Shown here piece by piece: positions 39,672-48,601 of a stretch of 64,000 nucleotides of DNA (its first letter is position 1; each line of letters begins with the position of its first letter). The position numbers and the translations under genes are program-made. Source of the stretch: Rhizobium esperanzae (GTDB taxonomy: Bacteria; Pseudomonadota; Alphaproteobacteria; Rhizobiales; Rhizobiaceae); contig NZ_MXPU01000003.1 in the NCBI RefSeq assembly GCF_002204185.1, positions 248,001 to 312,000 of the forward strand. Reading direction: 5' to 3'. Under the pieces are notes generated by a model. That model worked only from the letters and a program-made list of their open reading frames with translations. It did no database searches and was not told the DNA's origin.

Positions 39672-40415
39672 TCAGCCGATTTTCGGGATCGGCGAGAAAC
39701 CGCTCATCGCGCCAATGAACGGTTTCGGCAGCGGCGAGGCGTAGGAGCCGCGCTTGCTGGTGGAAAGCCCGAGCGACACCAGCGCCTCGGCCTGCTTGAC
39801 GGCGGCGGCCACTCCGTCGACGACAGGCACGCCGTAAATCTCCTGCAATTCCCTGGCCAGATCGGTCATGCCGGCGCAGCCGAGCACGATCGCCTCGGCC
39901 CCGTCTTCGGCAAGCGCCCGCTCGATCTCGGCCCTCAGCTTGCCGATCGCGCCCGAAGCCGCGTTTTCCAACTCCAGTACCGGGATGTCGGAGGCGCGCA
40001 CCTTGGCGCGCTCGCCCATACCGTAGCGGCGCACCAGATTGTCGATCAGCACCCGCGACCGCTCCAGCGTCGTCACCACGGTAAAGCGCTGCGCCAGGAA
40101 ACCGGCCGTGACGACGGCGGATTCACAAAGCCCGAGGATTGGCACATCGGCGAAGCTCCGCGCTGCGTCGAGCCCGGTATCGTCGAAACAGGCAATGACA
40201 GCCGCGTCGTAGCCCGCCGCCTGCCGCTCCTTAAGTTCCAAGAGCAAGCCGGGAATCGCCAGCGCCCCGTCGTAATGTCCCTCGATGGAGACCGGCCCCA
40301 TGCTGGATGTCGCGGCGATGATGTCGGTGCCGGATGCCGCCACCGCACGCGCAGCGACCGCAGCCTTCTCGGTCATGGAGGCCGTGGTGTTCGGATTGAC
40401 GATGAGGATGCGCAT
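39672..40415 (-). CDS. Asp/Glu/hydantoin racemase family protein
   Basis: A 247-residue protein. The first strand MRILIVNPNTTASMTEK is diagnostic of hydantoin racemases. Two catalytic cysteines are visible, in VIACFDDTGLDAARS near residue 78 and VLGCAGMTDLARELQ near 180. Substrates are hydantoins, allantoin, or aspartate/glutamate. It is directly after the permease gene (1 bp gap), so the importer probably brings in its substrate or a precursor. The match to hydantoin/allantoin racemase is better than to MurI. Confidence 0.9.
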   Translation of the reverse strand: MRILIVNPNTTASMTEKAAVAARAVAASGTDIIAATSSMGPVSIEGHYDGALAIPGLLLELKERQAAGYDAAVIACFDDTGLDAARSFADVPILGLCESAVVTAGFLAQRFTVVTTLERSRVLIDNLVRRYGMGERAKVRASDIPVLELENAASGAIGKLRAEIERALAEDGAEAIVLGCAGMTDLARELQEIYGVPVVDGVAAAVKQAEALVSLGLSTSKRGSYASPLPKPFIGAMSGFSPIPKIG

Positions 40416-40416
40416 A

Positions 40417-41238
40417 TCAGTCTATCTTTGCCTGCCGCCGCCCCAGCATGGTCATGATGCCGAGCGCAATGAGAATGATCGTGAAGGAAAACAGCGTCGT
40501 CACCGTGCCGAGCGCATAGAGCACCGGCGTCGTGACATTGGTCGTCATACCGTAGATTTCGAGCGGCAGCGTATTGTAGCTGCCCGATGTCATCAATGTG
40601 CGCGCGAATTCGTCATAGGACAGCGTGAAGCCGAACAGCCCGACGCCGATCAGGCTCGGTGCGATCATCGGCAGCACGACGTGCCGGAACGTCTGCCAGG
40701 AGGTGGCGCCGAGGTCGCGGGCCGCCTCCTCATAAGCCGGCGAGAAACGGTTGAAGACCGCAAACATGATCAATACGCCGAAGGGCAGCGTCCAGGTCAG
40801 ATGTGCGCCGAAGGCCGAGGAATACCATGCGGGCTTGAGACCGCCCTCCTGAAAGACGACGCCAATGCCGAGCGAGATGATGATCGAGGGTACGACGAGG
40901 CTGGCGACCGTGGCGTAGAACAGCACCGTCGAACCGCGGAAACGGCGGCGGAAGGCAAGGCCGGCCAGCAGCGACACGACGACGGTCACCACCATCACCA
41001 TCAGCCCGAGGGTGAAGGAGCGACGGAACGAGGCGCCGAAATCGCCGACCGCCTGCTTTTCGAACAGGTTGAAGAACCAGTGCGTGGAAACGCCGTTCAT
41101 CGGGAAGGTCAGGCCGCCGTCCGGTCCCTGGAAAGAGAGGATCAGGATCGCCGAGAGCGGGCCGTAGAGGAACAGCACGAAGACGATGAAGAAGATCGCC
41201 AGCAGATAGAATTCCAGGCCGCGTTTTTCGTGGTTCAT
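40417..41238 (-). CDS. ABC transporter permease (PotC type)
   Basis: A 273-residue membrane protein with six predicted helices and EAA loop YEEAARDLGATSWQTFRHVVLPMIAPSLIG near residue 175. PotC-like. The ATG at 41238 has GGAGCTTTGAG upstream, and it begins 1 bp after the stop of the PotB-type gene. Part of the polyamine/opine-type importer 40417-44888. Confidence 0.92.
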   Translation of the reverse strand: MNHEKRGLEFYLLAIFFIVFVLFLYGPLSAILILSFQGPDGGLTFPMNGVSTHWFFNLFEKQAVGDFGASFRRSFTLGLMVMVVTVVVSLLAGLAFRRRFRGSTVLFYATVASLVVPSIIISLGIGVVFQEGGLKPAWYSSAFGAHLTWTLPFGVLIMFAVFNRFSPAYEEAARDLGATSWQTFRHVVLPMIAPSLIGVGLFGFTLSYDEFARTLMTSGSYNTLPLEIYGMTTNVTTPVLYALGTVTTLFSFTIILIALGIMTMLGRRQAKID

Positions 41239-41239
41239 C

Positions 41240-42145
41240 TCAAAGCTCCTTGCGGATATCGACGACACGCAGGATGGCGGCGACCATCATGAGCACCACC
41301 ACAAGCAGCACCACCGCATTGGCGGCGGCCGCCGGATATTGCAGCAGCGACATCTGGTTCTTCATCATCAGCGCCACCGAAGCGCTCTGGCCGCCGGACA
41401 TGACCTGCACCGTCGAAAAGTCCGCCATCACGAGCGTCACTACGAAGATCGTTCCGATTGCCATGCCGGGCTTGGCAAGCGGAATGACCACGTTCCACAG
41501 CACCTGCCAGCCCGATGCGCCGGCATCGCGCGCCGCCTCGAACAGCGACCGGTCGATGCGCATCAGCGTGTTGAAGATCGGCGTCACCATGAACAAGGTA
41601 TAGAGATGCACCATGGCGAGCACGACGGCGAAATCGGAATAGAGTAGCCATTCTATCGGCTGCGGAATGATGCCCATCTTGATCAGCGCCGAATTGACCA
41701 GGCCGTTGCGTCCGAGCACCGGGATCCAGGAGATCATGCGGATGATGTTCGAGGTCATGAACGGAACGGTGCAGACGAGGAAGAGGATCATCTGCGTCGA
41801 GGTCTTGCGGATATGGAAGGCCAGGAAATAGGCGATCCAGAAGCCGATGACGAGCGTCAGCGCCCAGACGATGGCGGTGAACTTCAGCGTGTTGAGATAG
41901 GTCTTCCACGTCACCCATGAACCGAGCGTGTCGGTGTAGTTCATGGTGAGGAAATCGGGATAGAGGCCGGCGAAGTCGTAATCCCAGAAGCTGACGACAG
42001 CGATCATCGCGATCGGCAGCAGGAAGAAGAAGCCGAGAATGACGATCAGCGGCGTCGCCTGGAGGTAGGAGATGGCCGAGGGGGAGAGGCGCAACGCGCG
42101 GCTGCGGCGGGCACCCTCTTCCGTGTCTACTGCGATCGTTGCCAT
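41240..42145 (-). CDS. ABC transporter permease (PotB type)
   Basis: A 301-residue membrane protein with a basic N-terminal tail, six main helices and EAA loop LFEAARDAGASGWQVLWNVVIPLAKPGMAIG near residue 205. PotB-like. It is separated from the binding-protein gene by a 300-bp gap holding a RIME-like repeat. Confidence 0.92.
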   Translation of the reverse strand: MATIAVDTEEGARRSRALRLSPSAISYLQATPLIVILGFFFLLPIAMIAVVSFWDYDFAGLYPDFLTMNYTDTLGSWVTWKTYLNTLKFTAIVWALTLVIGFWIAYFLAFHIRKTSTQMILFLVCTVPFMTSNIIRMISWIPVLGRNGLVNSALIKMGIIPQPIEWLLYSDFAVVLAMVHLYTLFMVTPIFNTLMRIDRSLFEAARDAGASGWQVLWNVVIPLAKPGMAIGTIFVVTLVMADFSTVQVMSGGQSASVALMMKNQMSLLQYPAAAANAVVLLVVVLMMVAAILRVVDIRKEL

Positions 42146-42195
42146 ATCCCGTTCTCCGTTCTGATTACGTCAGGTTGAACGCAGGCGCGTGCAGC

Positions 42196-42400
42196 CCCCT
42201 CATCCGCCTGCCGGCACCTTTACCTGGGTCGAGCCGCTGGTCTCGACCCGTCCTCCGGACCCCCGCTGGGGAGAAGAGGAATCGCAGCAACGTCTCGGCC
42301 ACCGCGAACCTTGGTTTGCTTCGCAACGCAGCTGCAAACTCCCGCTTCTCCCCAGCGGGGAGAAGATGCCCGAAGGGCAGATGAGGGGGCGGAGCGAAGC
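42196..42400. repeat. RIME-like dispersed palindromic element (composite)
   Basis: Starts with CCGCCTGCCGGCACCTTTAC as at 15196, contains GGTCGAGCCGCTGGTCTCGA and ends with a CTTCTCCCCAGCGGGGAGAAG palindrome followed by TGCCCGAAGGGCA. It fills most of the gap between binding-protein and permease genes. Confidence 0.75.
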
Positions 42401-42452
42401 GACGTCTTGAGCGATAGCGAAAGACAGCGGCTCTCCGCCCTCCCGGTAGGCC

Positions 42453-43751
42453 TTACGCCGCGATGAACTCGTTCCAGCGACGGACCATGTAGCGGTCCTC
42501 GTCCATGACCGAGTTCCAGCAGGCGACCGCGCCCATGCGGGCTTCGAAGGCGCCGCCGTCGCGCACCGCACCGGCCTTTTCCATGACCTTGCCTTCGGGA
42601 GAGAGGATGTCACCCTGCGCCGGCTTGCCCTCGATCCAGTAGCCCCATTCATCTGCCGTCATGAAGTTCTTGGCGGTCTCCATGCAGGCGGAATAATAGC
42701 CCTGGCGGTTGAGGTAGCCGCCGACCCAGCCCGACGTATACCAGTTGATATATTCGTAAGCCGCATCGAGCTGTGCGCCCTTGAGGTGCGAGGCGAGGCC
42801 GAGTCCGCCGCCCCAGGCGCGGTAGCCTTCCTTGAGCGGCTGGTATTTGCAGGCGATGCCCTTGGAGCGGACGGCGGCGACGGCCGGCGACCACATCGAC
42901 TGGATGACGACCTCGCCCGACGCCATCAGGTTGACCGACTCGTCGAACGACTTCCAGAAGGCGCGGAACTGGCCGTCGCCCTTGGCCTTGATGAGGAATT
43001 CGATCGTCTTGTCGATCTCTTCCTTGGTCATGTTGCCCTTGTCGGCATATTTGATGTTGCCCAAGGCTTCCATGATCATCGCCGCATCCATGATGCCGAT
43101 CGACGGAATGTTGAGGATCGAGGTCTTGCCCTTGAACTTCGGATCCATAATGTCGGCCCAGCTCGTAATGTCGCGGCCGACGAGATCGGGACGGATGCCG
43201 AGCGTATCGGCATTGTAGATGGTGGGAACCATCGTCATCCACTGCGTCGGCTCCTTGGCGAATTTCTTGGCGCCCTGCGCCTCGACGAAGCCGACCGTGT
43301 GCGGTGCGGTGCCCTGAGCGATGACGCTGTCCGGCTTCATCTTGCCGTTGATGAAGAGCGGCACGATCTTGTCGTAATATTTCAGCTTCTTGACGTCCAT
43401 CGGCTGCAGCACGCCTGTCGGAAACACCTTCTTGGCGATCCAGTATTCGATGTCGGCGATGTCGTAGCTGTCGGGCTGGGTGACGGCACGCTGAGCGGCG
43501 GCGTCGGAATCGGTCGCCGTCATCTCAAGCGTGATGCCGAGGTCGGCCTTGCACTTCTCGGCGATGGCGTTGATGTTCGAAACGCCGGTGCCGAACTGGC
43601 GAAGCGTGATGTTCGTCTGCGCCCAAATTGTGGGAAAGCCGGTGATCGCTCCGGAGCCGGCGATGGCGCCGACGGCGGCGGCACCCGTCTTCAAGAGCGT
43701 GCGGCGGGAAAGACCCTTTTCCGCCTTGGTCGATGTCGTTTCAGTCGTCAT
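42453..43751 (-). CDS. ABC transporter substrate-binding protein (PotD/spermidine-putrescine type), Tat-exported
   Basis: A 432-residue protein. The N-terminus KGLSRRTLLKTGAAAVGAIAGSG is a twin-arginine (Tat) signal. The mature part has INAIAEKCKADLGITLEMTATDSDAAAQRAVTQPDSYDIADIEYWI and NADTLGIRPDLVGRDITSWADIMDPKFKGK, the PotD-like cluster D fold. The natural ligand is uncertain; linkage to a hydantoin-type racemase suggests a nitrogen-rich compound rather than a plain polyamine. It lies 45 bp from the ATPase gene on the same strand. Confidence 0.92.
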   Translation of the reverse strand: MTTETTSTKAEKGLSRRTLLKTGAAAVGAIAGSGAITGFPTIWAQTNITLRQFGTGVSNINAIAEKCKADLGITLEMTATDSDAAAQRAVTQPDSYDIADIEYWIAKKVFPTGVLQPMDVKKLKYYDKIVPLFINGKMKPDSVIAQGTAPHTVGFVEAQGAKKFAKEPTQWMTMVPTIYNADTLGIRPDLVGRDITSWADIMDPKFKGKTSILNIPSIGIMDAAMIMEALGNIKYADKGNMTKEEIDKTIEFLIKAKGDGQFRAFWKSFDESVNLMASGEVVIQSMWSPAVAAVRSKGIACKYQPLKEGYRAWGGGLGLASHLKGAQLDAAYEYINWYTSGWVGGYLNRQGYYSACMETAKNFMTADEWGYWIEGKPAQGDILSPEGKVMEKAGAVRDGGAFEARMGAVACWNSVMDEDRYMVRRWNEFIAA

Positions 43752-43796
43752 GTCAGTTCCCCTTTTCTTGATGTGGAAGTCGATGTTTTTGATTGT

Positions 43797-44888
43797 TCAT
43801 GCAGAGACGCGGCCGAGCAGCACCGCATCCTCACGTTCCCAGCTGAGCGAGACCGCGTCGCCGACGGCGACCGGACGGGCGAAATAGTCGTTGTCGTCTG
43901 ATATGACGGTGAAGTCGTCGCTGCCGGCGCCGAGAACGGTGATCTTCACCGAGGAGCCGCGATATTCGACGTTGGTGACGATGCCGTTGAAGCCGAGCGT
44001 CCACTCGGTCGCCACCTGCAGGCGTACGCGATCGGTGCGGATGCCGATATCGACCGGCTCGCCGACTTCCCTGCCCTCGCCCCGCACGGAAAAGCTTTGC
44101 CCCTCCGGCACGGTCATGACGAGCATGCCGTCCGCGCTCGAGCTCACCCGCCCGGACAAGACGTTATGGTCGCCCATGAAGCGCGCGACGAAGGCAGTTG
44201 CCGGCTTCTCGAAAACCTCGCGGGGTGCCGCCGCCTGCTCGATGCGGCCGTCATTCATGATGACGATGACGTCGGCGAGCGCCATCGCCTCTTCCTGGCT
44301 GTGGGTGACATGGACGAAGGTGATGCCGAGCGATTTCTGCAGCTTCTTGAGCTCTGCGCGCATACGGATCTTCAGGAACGGATCAAGCGCCGACAGCGGC
44401 TCGTCGAGCAGCAGCGCCTCCGGATCGGTGATCAAGGCGCGGGCCAGCGCCACACGCTGCTGCTGGCCGCCGGAAAGCTGAGCCGGACGCCTGTTGGCAT
44501 AGGGCTCCATCTGCATCAGCTTCAGCATCTCGAGCGCCTTGGCCCGCCGCTCCGCCTTGTCGACGCCCTTCATCTTGAGGCTGAAGGCGACATTATCGAC
44601 CAGGTCGAGATGCGGAAACAGCGCATAGGACTGGAACATCATCGCCGTGCCGCGCCGGGCGGGCGGAAGATCGGTGACGACTGCTTTGCCGAGCCTGATA
44701 TCACCGGAAGAAATGCTCTCATGGCCGGCGATCATGCGCAGCGTCGAGGTCTTGCCGCAGCCCGACGGGCCGAGGAAGCAGCAATAGGAACCGGCCGGAA
44801 TCTTCAGGCTGATCCCATGCACCGCCGTCGTCGCTCCGTAGACCTTCGAAACGGATACTATATCGATCTCTGCCGCTTTCGACATCAT
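43797..44888 (-). CDS. ABC transporter ATP-binding protein (PotA type)
   Basis: A 363-residue ATPase with Walker A GPSGCGKTS near residue 41, signature LSGGQQQRVALARALI near 140, LLLDEPLSALDPFLKIR near 163, VHVTHSQEEAMALAD near 196 and a C-terminal TOBE domain (about 290-360). It is the first gene of the minus-strand importer operon, facing the GntR/FCD regulator. The start is one of two consecutive ATGs (44888 or 44885) after GGGGAAGG. Confidence 0.93.
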   Translation of the reverse strand: MMSKAAEIDIVSVSKVYGATTAVHGISLKIPAGSYCCFLGPSGCGKTSTLRMIAGHESISSGDIRLGKAVVTDLPPARRGTAMMFQSYALFPHLDLVDNVAFSLKMKGVDKAERRAKALEMLKLMQMEPYANRRPAQLSGGQQQRVALARALITDPEALLLDEPLSALDPFLKIRMRAELKKLQKSLGITFVHVTHSQEEAMALADVIVIMNDGRIEQAAAPREVFEKPATAFVARFMGDHNVLSGRVSSSADGMLVMTVPEGQSFSVRGEGREVGEPVDIGIRTDRVRLQVATEWTLGFNGIVTNVEYRGSSVKITVLGAGSDDFTVISDDNDYFARPVAVGDAVSLSWEREDAVLLGRVSA

Positions 44889-45055
44889 GCCTTCCCCTGT
44901 TCGAGAAAGATGATGCATCTGCCGTGCCAATCGCCTCCAACTTCGGTTAAGCTCTTACCAGGAAAGGACTTTAACACTCGAAACCGTGCAGGCGCATTTT
45001 ATGAGCACCGCATCGTCTGCACATCATTTAGGCTATCGTCTGCAATTTGCGCAGA

Positions 45056-45071
45056 AAATCGTATACAATTT
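45056..45071. promoter_or_regulatory. Candidate GntR/FCD operator AAATCGTATACAATTT
   Basis: A 16-bp near-palindrome (14 of 16 positions symmetric) centred on GTATAC in the divergent region between the ABC operon and the FCD regulator. GTATAC/GTNNAC-centred dyads are the usual operator form for FadR/VanR-type GntR proteins. Confidence 0.5.
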
Positions 45072-45153
45072 AACCGCTGTTTCGATGACAAATTCCGTTT
45101 AACTTTTGCCGCGAAGCCGGGTATGGTTTGCCCGCCATCAGGGAATAGTCTTC

Positions 45154-45864
45154 ATGAAATCCGCCGCTAAGGCCATGCAGGCCGAAGAAGTCGCCGAAAC
45201 CGGCGCGCACCAGATCCGCGACGCCATTCGAGAGGCGATCGTCGAGCGCAGGCTTTCCCCCGGCACCAAGCTTTCCGAAAGCGATGTCGGCAATCTTTTC
45301 AATGTCAGCCGCACACTTGCCCGCGCAGCGCTGCAGGCGCTTTCCTATGAGGGCCTGGTCAGCGTCGAGAAGAACCGCGGCGCCTTCGTTGCCTATCCCT
45401 CCCCTGATGAGGCCCGCCAGATCTTTTCTGCCCGGCGCCTCGTCGAGCCCGGCATATTACGCGAGGCGGCGGCGCGGATCACCGCTGACGATATCAGGAA
45501 TCTGCGAGAGCTTTTGCAGGAAGAGGGCCGCCTGATGAGCGAGCGCGGCCAGACGGCCCGGCGCGCGGAGATCAAGGCATCCGGCGATTTCCATCTGATG
45601 CTGGCGGAACTTTCAGGCAATGCGATCATGCAGCGCTTCATGGAGGAGCTTGTCGCCCGCTCATCGCTTGTCATCGCGCTCTACGGCCAGTCGACCGCTT
45701 CCAGCTGCGGCCATTCCGAACATGGCGACATCATCTCTGCGATCGAAGGCAACGAACTCGACCGCGCCTGTCAGCTGATGCTGCATCACATCGCCCATAT
45801 CGAGGCCGACCTCGACCTGCGCGAACGCAAGAGCCTCGGCCTCAAGGAAGCCTTCGAACTCTGA
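45154..45864 (+). CDS. GntR-family regulator with FCD domain (FadR/VanR subfamily)
   Basis: A 236-residue regulator. The winged helix is in residues 15-80 (IRDAIREAIVERRLSPGTKLSESDVGNLFNVSRTLARAALQALSYEGLV), and the all-helical FCD domain lies about 95-225, with metal-ligand-type His residues in GDFHLMLAEL and HSEHGDIISAIEGNELDRACQLMLHHI. FCD regulators respond to organic acids and amino compounds. It is divergent from the polyamine-type importer with the racemase and reductase genes, its probable targets. The ATG at 45154 has AGGGAATAG upstream. Confidence 0.92.
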   Translation: MKSAAKAMQAEEVAETGAHQIRDAIREAIVERRLSPGTKLSESDVGNLFNVSRTLARAALQALSYEGLVSVEKNRGAFVAYPSPDEARQIFSARRLVEPGILREAAARITADDIRNLRELLQEEGRLMSERGQTARRAEIKASGDFHLMLAELSGNAIMQRFMEELVARSSLVIALYGQSTASSCGHSEHGDIISAIEGNELDRACQLMLHHIAHIEADLDLRERKSLGLKEAFEL

Positions 45865-45892
45865 ACGGGTGAGCGCACGTCTCTCGCAGCTA

Positions 45893-46303
45893 TCACGACG
45901 CCTTCTTCGGCAGCTTGTCCAGCGCGGCGAAAATTTCTTCCGCCGTGCGCGGCTCGCTGGAGCGCAGCTTCACCGTGCCGTCACGCCCGATCAGGATAAG
46001 TCCGAACTCGCTGTAAGGCGGCCCCTGCAGCCGCTCGCGAATATCGTCTGCATCAAGCTCCCAGCCATCGTCGAACAGCGAGAAAGCGCCGCCGCCGGCG
46101 ATGATGAAGACTTCGACGTCTTCCTCGATGAGGCGCATCTGTGCATTCCGGAGCCATTCGTCCTGGATTGCTGGGCGGTCGTCCTGCGCATCGGCGAAGA
46201 TGATCAGCACCCGTTTGCTGTCTCGAAACCGCTCGAGCGATTGTGGAAGTTCCGGCTCACGTCGCGGTGTGCCGATGATTTCATGAACGATGGATCTCAG
46301 CAT
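45893..46303 (-). CDS. DUF4174 protein (thioredoxin-like fold)
   Basis: A 136-residue protein with the DUF4174 pattern: RVLIIFADAQDDRPAIQDEWLRNAQ near residue 31, VEVFIIAGGGAF in the middle, and FGLILIGRDGTVKLRSSEPRTAEEIFAALDKLP at the end. The fold resembles thioredoxin/peroxiredoxin but lacks a CxxC motif, so redox chemistry is not supported. Function unknown. Convergent with the GntR/FCD gene. Confidence 0.82.
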   Translation of the reverse strand: MLRSIVHEIIGTPRREPELPQSLERFRDSKRVLIIFADAQDDRPAIQDEWLRNAQMRLIEEDVEVFIIAGGGAFSLFDDGWELDADDIRERLQGPPYSEFGLILIGRDGTVKLRSSEPRTAEEIFAALDKLPKKAS

Positions 46304-46493
46304 GGTGCTATTCCTCGCCCGTTATCTCACGGGCTGTAACTGCGCCATTGCAGCGGCCGCGCATTTCAAGCTGCGCGAGAACGCTGTAACGCGCTGAATA
46401 ACTGAATAATTCCCAATCCGGTACGAACTGGGAACATGCAGTAAACGGCTGGCAATGGGGGAGGTTCCGACGAAGCGGAAAAGGATCGCAACT

Positions 46494-46600
46494 CCTAAAG
46501 CGCATCGCGATCTTTCAGAATCGCTTCTTGCGCTTTAGGTCTTTGTTTGCCGCACGTCGTTATCGCAAAACCGCAGCACACTTTTGCGCGACATGCTTTG
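46494..46600. repeat. Dispersed palindromic element with nested hairpins
   Basis: CCTAAAGCGC (46494-46503) pairs with GCGCTTTAGG (46530-46539), with inner GCGAT/ATCGC; a second part has GTCGTTATCGCAAAACCG and GCGCGACATGC. The right part aligns with the element at 59833-59900, so this is a repeat family. The remainder of the gap 46304-46618 shows no gene. Confidence 0.6.
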
Positions 46601-46618
46601 GCCGCGATCCCCTCCCCG

Positions 46619-47002
46619 TCAGTCGCGGTTCTGGTCCTCGGCCGCATGCGCCGAGACGGCGACGAGGTCCGCTGTGCCGTTGGCAAGCAGGCGTTTGCGC
46701 ACCAGCACGCGCATGACGCGTGCCGCCGTCGAGAAGGTCATCTGGTCGAGGGGACCTTCGCCCTCCCACGGCTTGGTCAGCCGCTCGGTGACGGCGCCGA
46801 CGATATTCATCGGCACGATGTCGGTGCATTCACGCATGGCTTCGAAAACGAAGCTGATCGGGATGACCCTTCCTTCATGGGTCACGATCGGTTCGGTCAA
46901 CTCACTGTCCCATTCCTCGAAAGCGTAAAGGGCTTCGCGAAACAGCTGCTGGAGGGTAAACGGCGCGTGGCCGTTATGAAGTGGCGGCAGGGCATTCATC
47001 AT
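46619..47002 (-). CDS. Conserved hypothetical protein
   Basis: A 127-residue soluble protein with no recognised domain. It has an acidic middle (FREALYAFEEWDSELTEPIVTHEGRVIPISFVFEAMREC) and a C-terminal helix containing ARVMRVLVRKRLLANG. The start at 47002 (two consecutive ATGs) has AGGAGACAG upstream; open frame upstream to 47140 is not supported by an RBS. It stands alone with a repeat element just downstream. No function is proposed. Confidence 0.7.
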   Translation of the reverse strand: MMNALPPLHNGHAPFTLQQLFREALYAFEEWDSELTEPIVTHEGRVIPISFVFEAMRECTDIVPMNIVGAVTERLTKPWEGEGPLDQMTFSTAARVMRVLVRKRLLANGTADLVAVSAHAAEDQNRD

Positions 47003-47286
47003 GTCTGTCTCCTCTTGATGGATTAAGCCAAATCCTCCTGGATCGGTCGGCATGAACGCGGGGAACGCAGCGTTTTTTGCCCCTGCGGACCGAATAACAC
47101 GATTGATTCTATAGAGTAACCTTTCGTGAATAAAGCCCATTTCTCGGCCGAGGCGGCACCCGTTTTCCTAAACGCATGAAATTCCTGCATGTTTTAGGCG
47201 AAATTTTCTCAGCGAGCCGGGTTCTTGAAAATTCATGCCAGCCGCGTGACAATGCTGCGGGAGCGGAAAAAACCCCGAGAAATCAC

Positions 47287-47311
47287 GGAACTTTTGCCGC
47301 TGTAATCTGTT
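47287..47311 (+). promoter_or_regulatory. Candidate EcfG/RpoE2-type stress promoter
   Basis: GGAAC (47287-47291), 16-bp spacer, TGTT (47308-47311) approximates the alphaproteobacterial general-stress sigma consensus GGAAC-N16/17-CGTT. It lies 40 bp before the small gene at 47352. The rest of the gap 47003-47351 shows no gene. Confidence 0.4.
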
Positions 47312-47351
47312 TTGTTCGCGCACTTCGTAAAAGCAGATGGGGTTACCACCA

Positions 47352-47558
47352 ATGACGCAGATCCGTGAACCGGAGCGGCGGACCAAAGTCCTGCGCGGCC
47401 GTCCATACAGCCTTGACGAATTCGCCTCCAAATATGGCCTGCGCAGCGACCAGGCCGAGAGCCTGTTTACCCGTTTCGGGCCTTCCTCAATCGAACTCGA
47501 TTTGCTGATGGCAGCCAAGCGCCGCGCGCCTGTTCTGCCGGACAGAATTGCCGAATAA
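47352..47558 (+). CDS. Small conserved hypothetical protein
   Basis: A 68-residue basic protein: a short Arg-rich N-terminus, then YSLDEFASKYGLRSDQAESLFTRFGPSSIELDLLMAAKRR. The middle could form a helix-turn-helix-like pair of helices, but no family is recognised. An alternative ATG at 47337 adds five residues. The DUF2934 gene follows after 22 bp and is probably cotranscribed. A GGAAC-N16-TGTT element upstream suggests general-stress control. Confidence 0.65.
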   Translation: MTQIREPERRTKVLRGRPYSLDEFASKYGLRSDQAESLFTRFGPSSIELDLLMAAKRRAPVLPDRIAE

Positions 47559-47580
47559 CGCCTTTCACGGGAATCGATAG

Positions 47581-47820
47581 ATGAGCGACAGACGCCATGA
47601 GTGGATCAGCAAACGGGCCTATGCGATCTGGGAAGAACAGGGCCGCCCTGACGGCCGGGATGGCGAACATTGGCGCCAGGCAGTCGCCGAGCGGGACGCG
47701 CTGGAACGCACGCAGGCCTCCGTCGATGGACGCGAGGTGCTGGTAAAGTTCCGCCCGAAGCCGCCACGGCCAGAACTGCCGCGCGACGGCTGGCTCACCC
47801 CGCCTGCCAAGGCCGGCTGA
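47581..47820 (+). CDS. DUF2934 domain protein
   Basis: A 79-residue protein with the DUF2934 core HEWISKRAYAIWEEQGRPDGRDGEHWRQA at residues 6-34, followed by a Pro/Arg-rich tail. The family is widespread in rhizobia, often in stress-induced groups; its function is unknown. A good start, directly after the previous small gene. Confidence 0.85.
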   Translation: MSDRRHEWISKRAYAIWEEQGRPDGRDGEHWRQAVAERDALERTQASVDGREVLVKFRPKPPRPELPRDGWLTPPAKAG

Positions 47821-47892
47821 TCCGACGGCCAACCGCGAGATTCTGCACGGCGCCGCCCAATTGCACTGCATCCCGGATGCCGGTGGCCGGCC

Positions 47893-47932
47893 TCGTCCTT
47901 CAAGGCCCCCGCGGGGCGCCTCAGGATGAGGG
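47893..47932. repeat. Dispersed palindrome (CGTCCTTC..CAGGATGAGG family), copy 1
   Basis: CTCGTCCTTCAAGGCCCCCG continues to GCCTCAGGATGAGGG. The same ends occur at 48138, 57329 and 62474. The 780-bp stretch 47821-48601 holds copies 1 and 2 and a GTGTGCC-rich segment; no gene is supported there. Confidence 0.7.
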
Positions 47933-48137
47933 CGGAGAGAGGGTGCGGGTTGTGGCACCGGAACGCGGAGTGGCACGCCAGAACCCCACTCTGTGGGACA
48001 TGGCACATAAGGTAACCGCTTCTGCGGTGTGCCAACACCTAGCCGCGACCCGCCGCAGCCGCTTGGCAACCATCCGACACATCGATCAGCCCGCCACGGC
48101 ACAGGATGGCCCACCAGCCACACGGCACACCGACCAA

Positions 48138-48185
48138 CCCTCATCCTGAGGTGCGTAGGCCAAAGGCCGGAGCCTCGAAGGACGG
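48138..48185. repeat. Dispersed palindrome (CGTCCTTC..CAGGATGAGG family), copy 2, inverted
   Basis: CCCTCATCCTGAGGTGCGTA through AGCCTCGAAGGACGGG is the reverse orientation of copies 1, 3 and 4, with an inner GGCCAAAGGCC hairpin. It is preceded at 48040-48137 by repeated CACGGCACA-type units. Confidence 0.7.
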
Positions 48186-48601
48186 GGGCGGTGATCAGCG
48201 GCACCCTTGCGGAAGAGGCGCCGGTGGATGAGGGCGGAGAGAATGTGTGGCTTGTCTGACGATGGCGGAAAGAGGCGCGGTTTGCCTCACCGCAGAACGG
48301 AGCGGCGCGCCGAAGGGGAGCGTCGATAATGGCACAGTCCAACCCTTTCCCCGAACAACGCTGTTTCCGCTTGAAACACTTCGTCAAGCATATTGGCACA
48401 AATCCATGGAGTACGGGTTTTTCTTTCACCCGCCCCCGACATTGCCGCTCGACACTCCCCTCGCAAAATCGGAAACGGAACAGGGATGAAAAACTGCGCA
48501 AGCGCGAAGCGTGATTCCATCCGGCCGCGGCGCTGATTGATGCCCGGCCGGAGCCTCTCAGGTCGGGGAAAACCTCACACTGCCCGCCGGGGCGGACCAT
48601 G

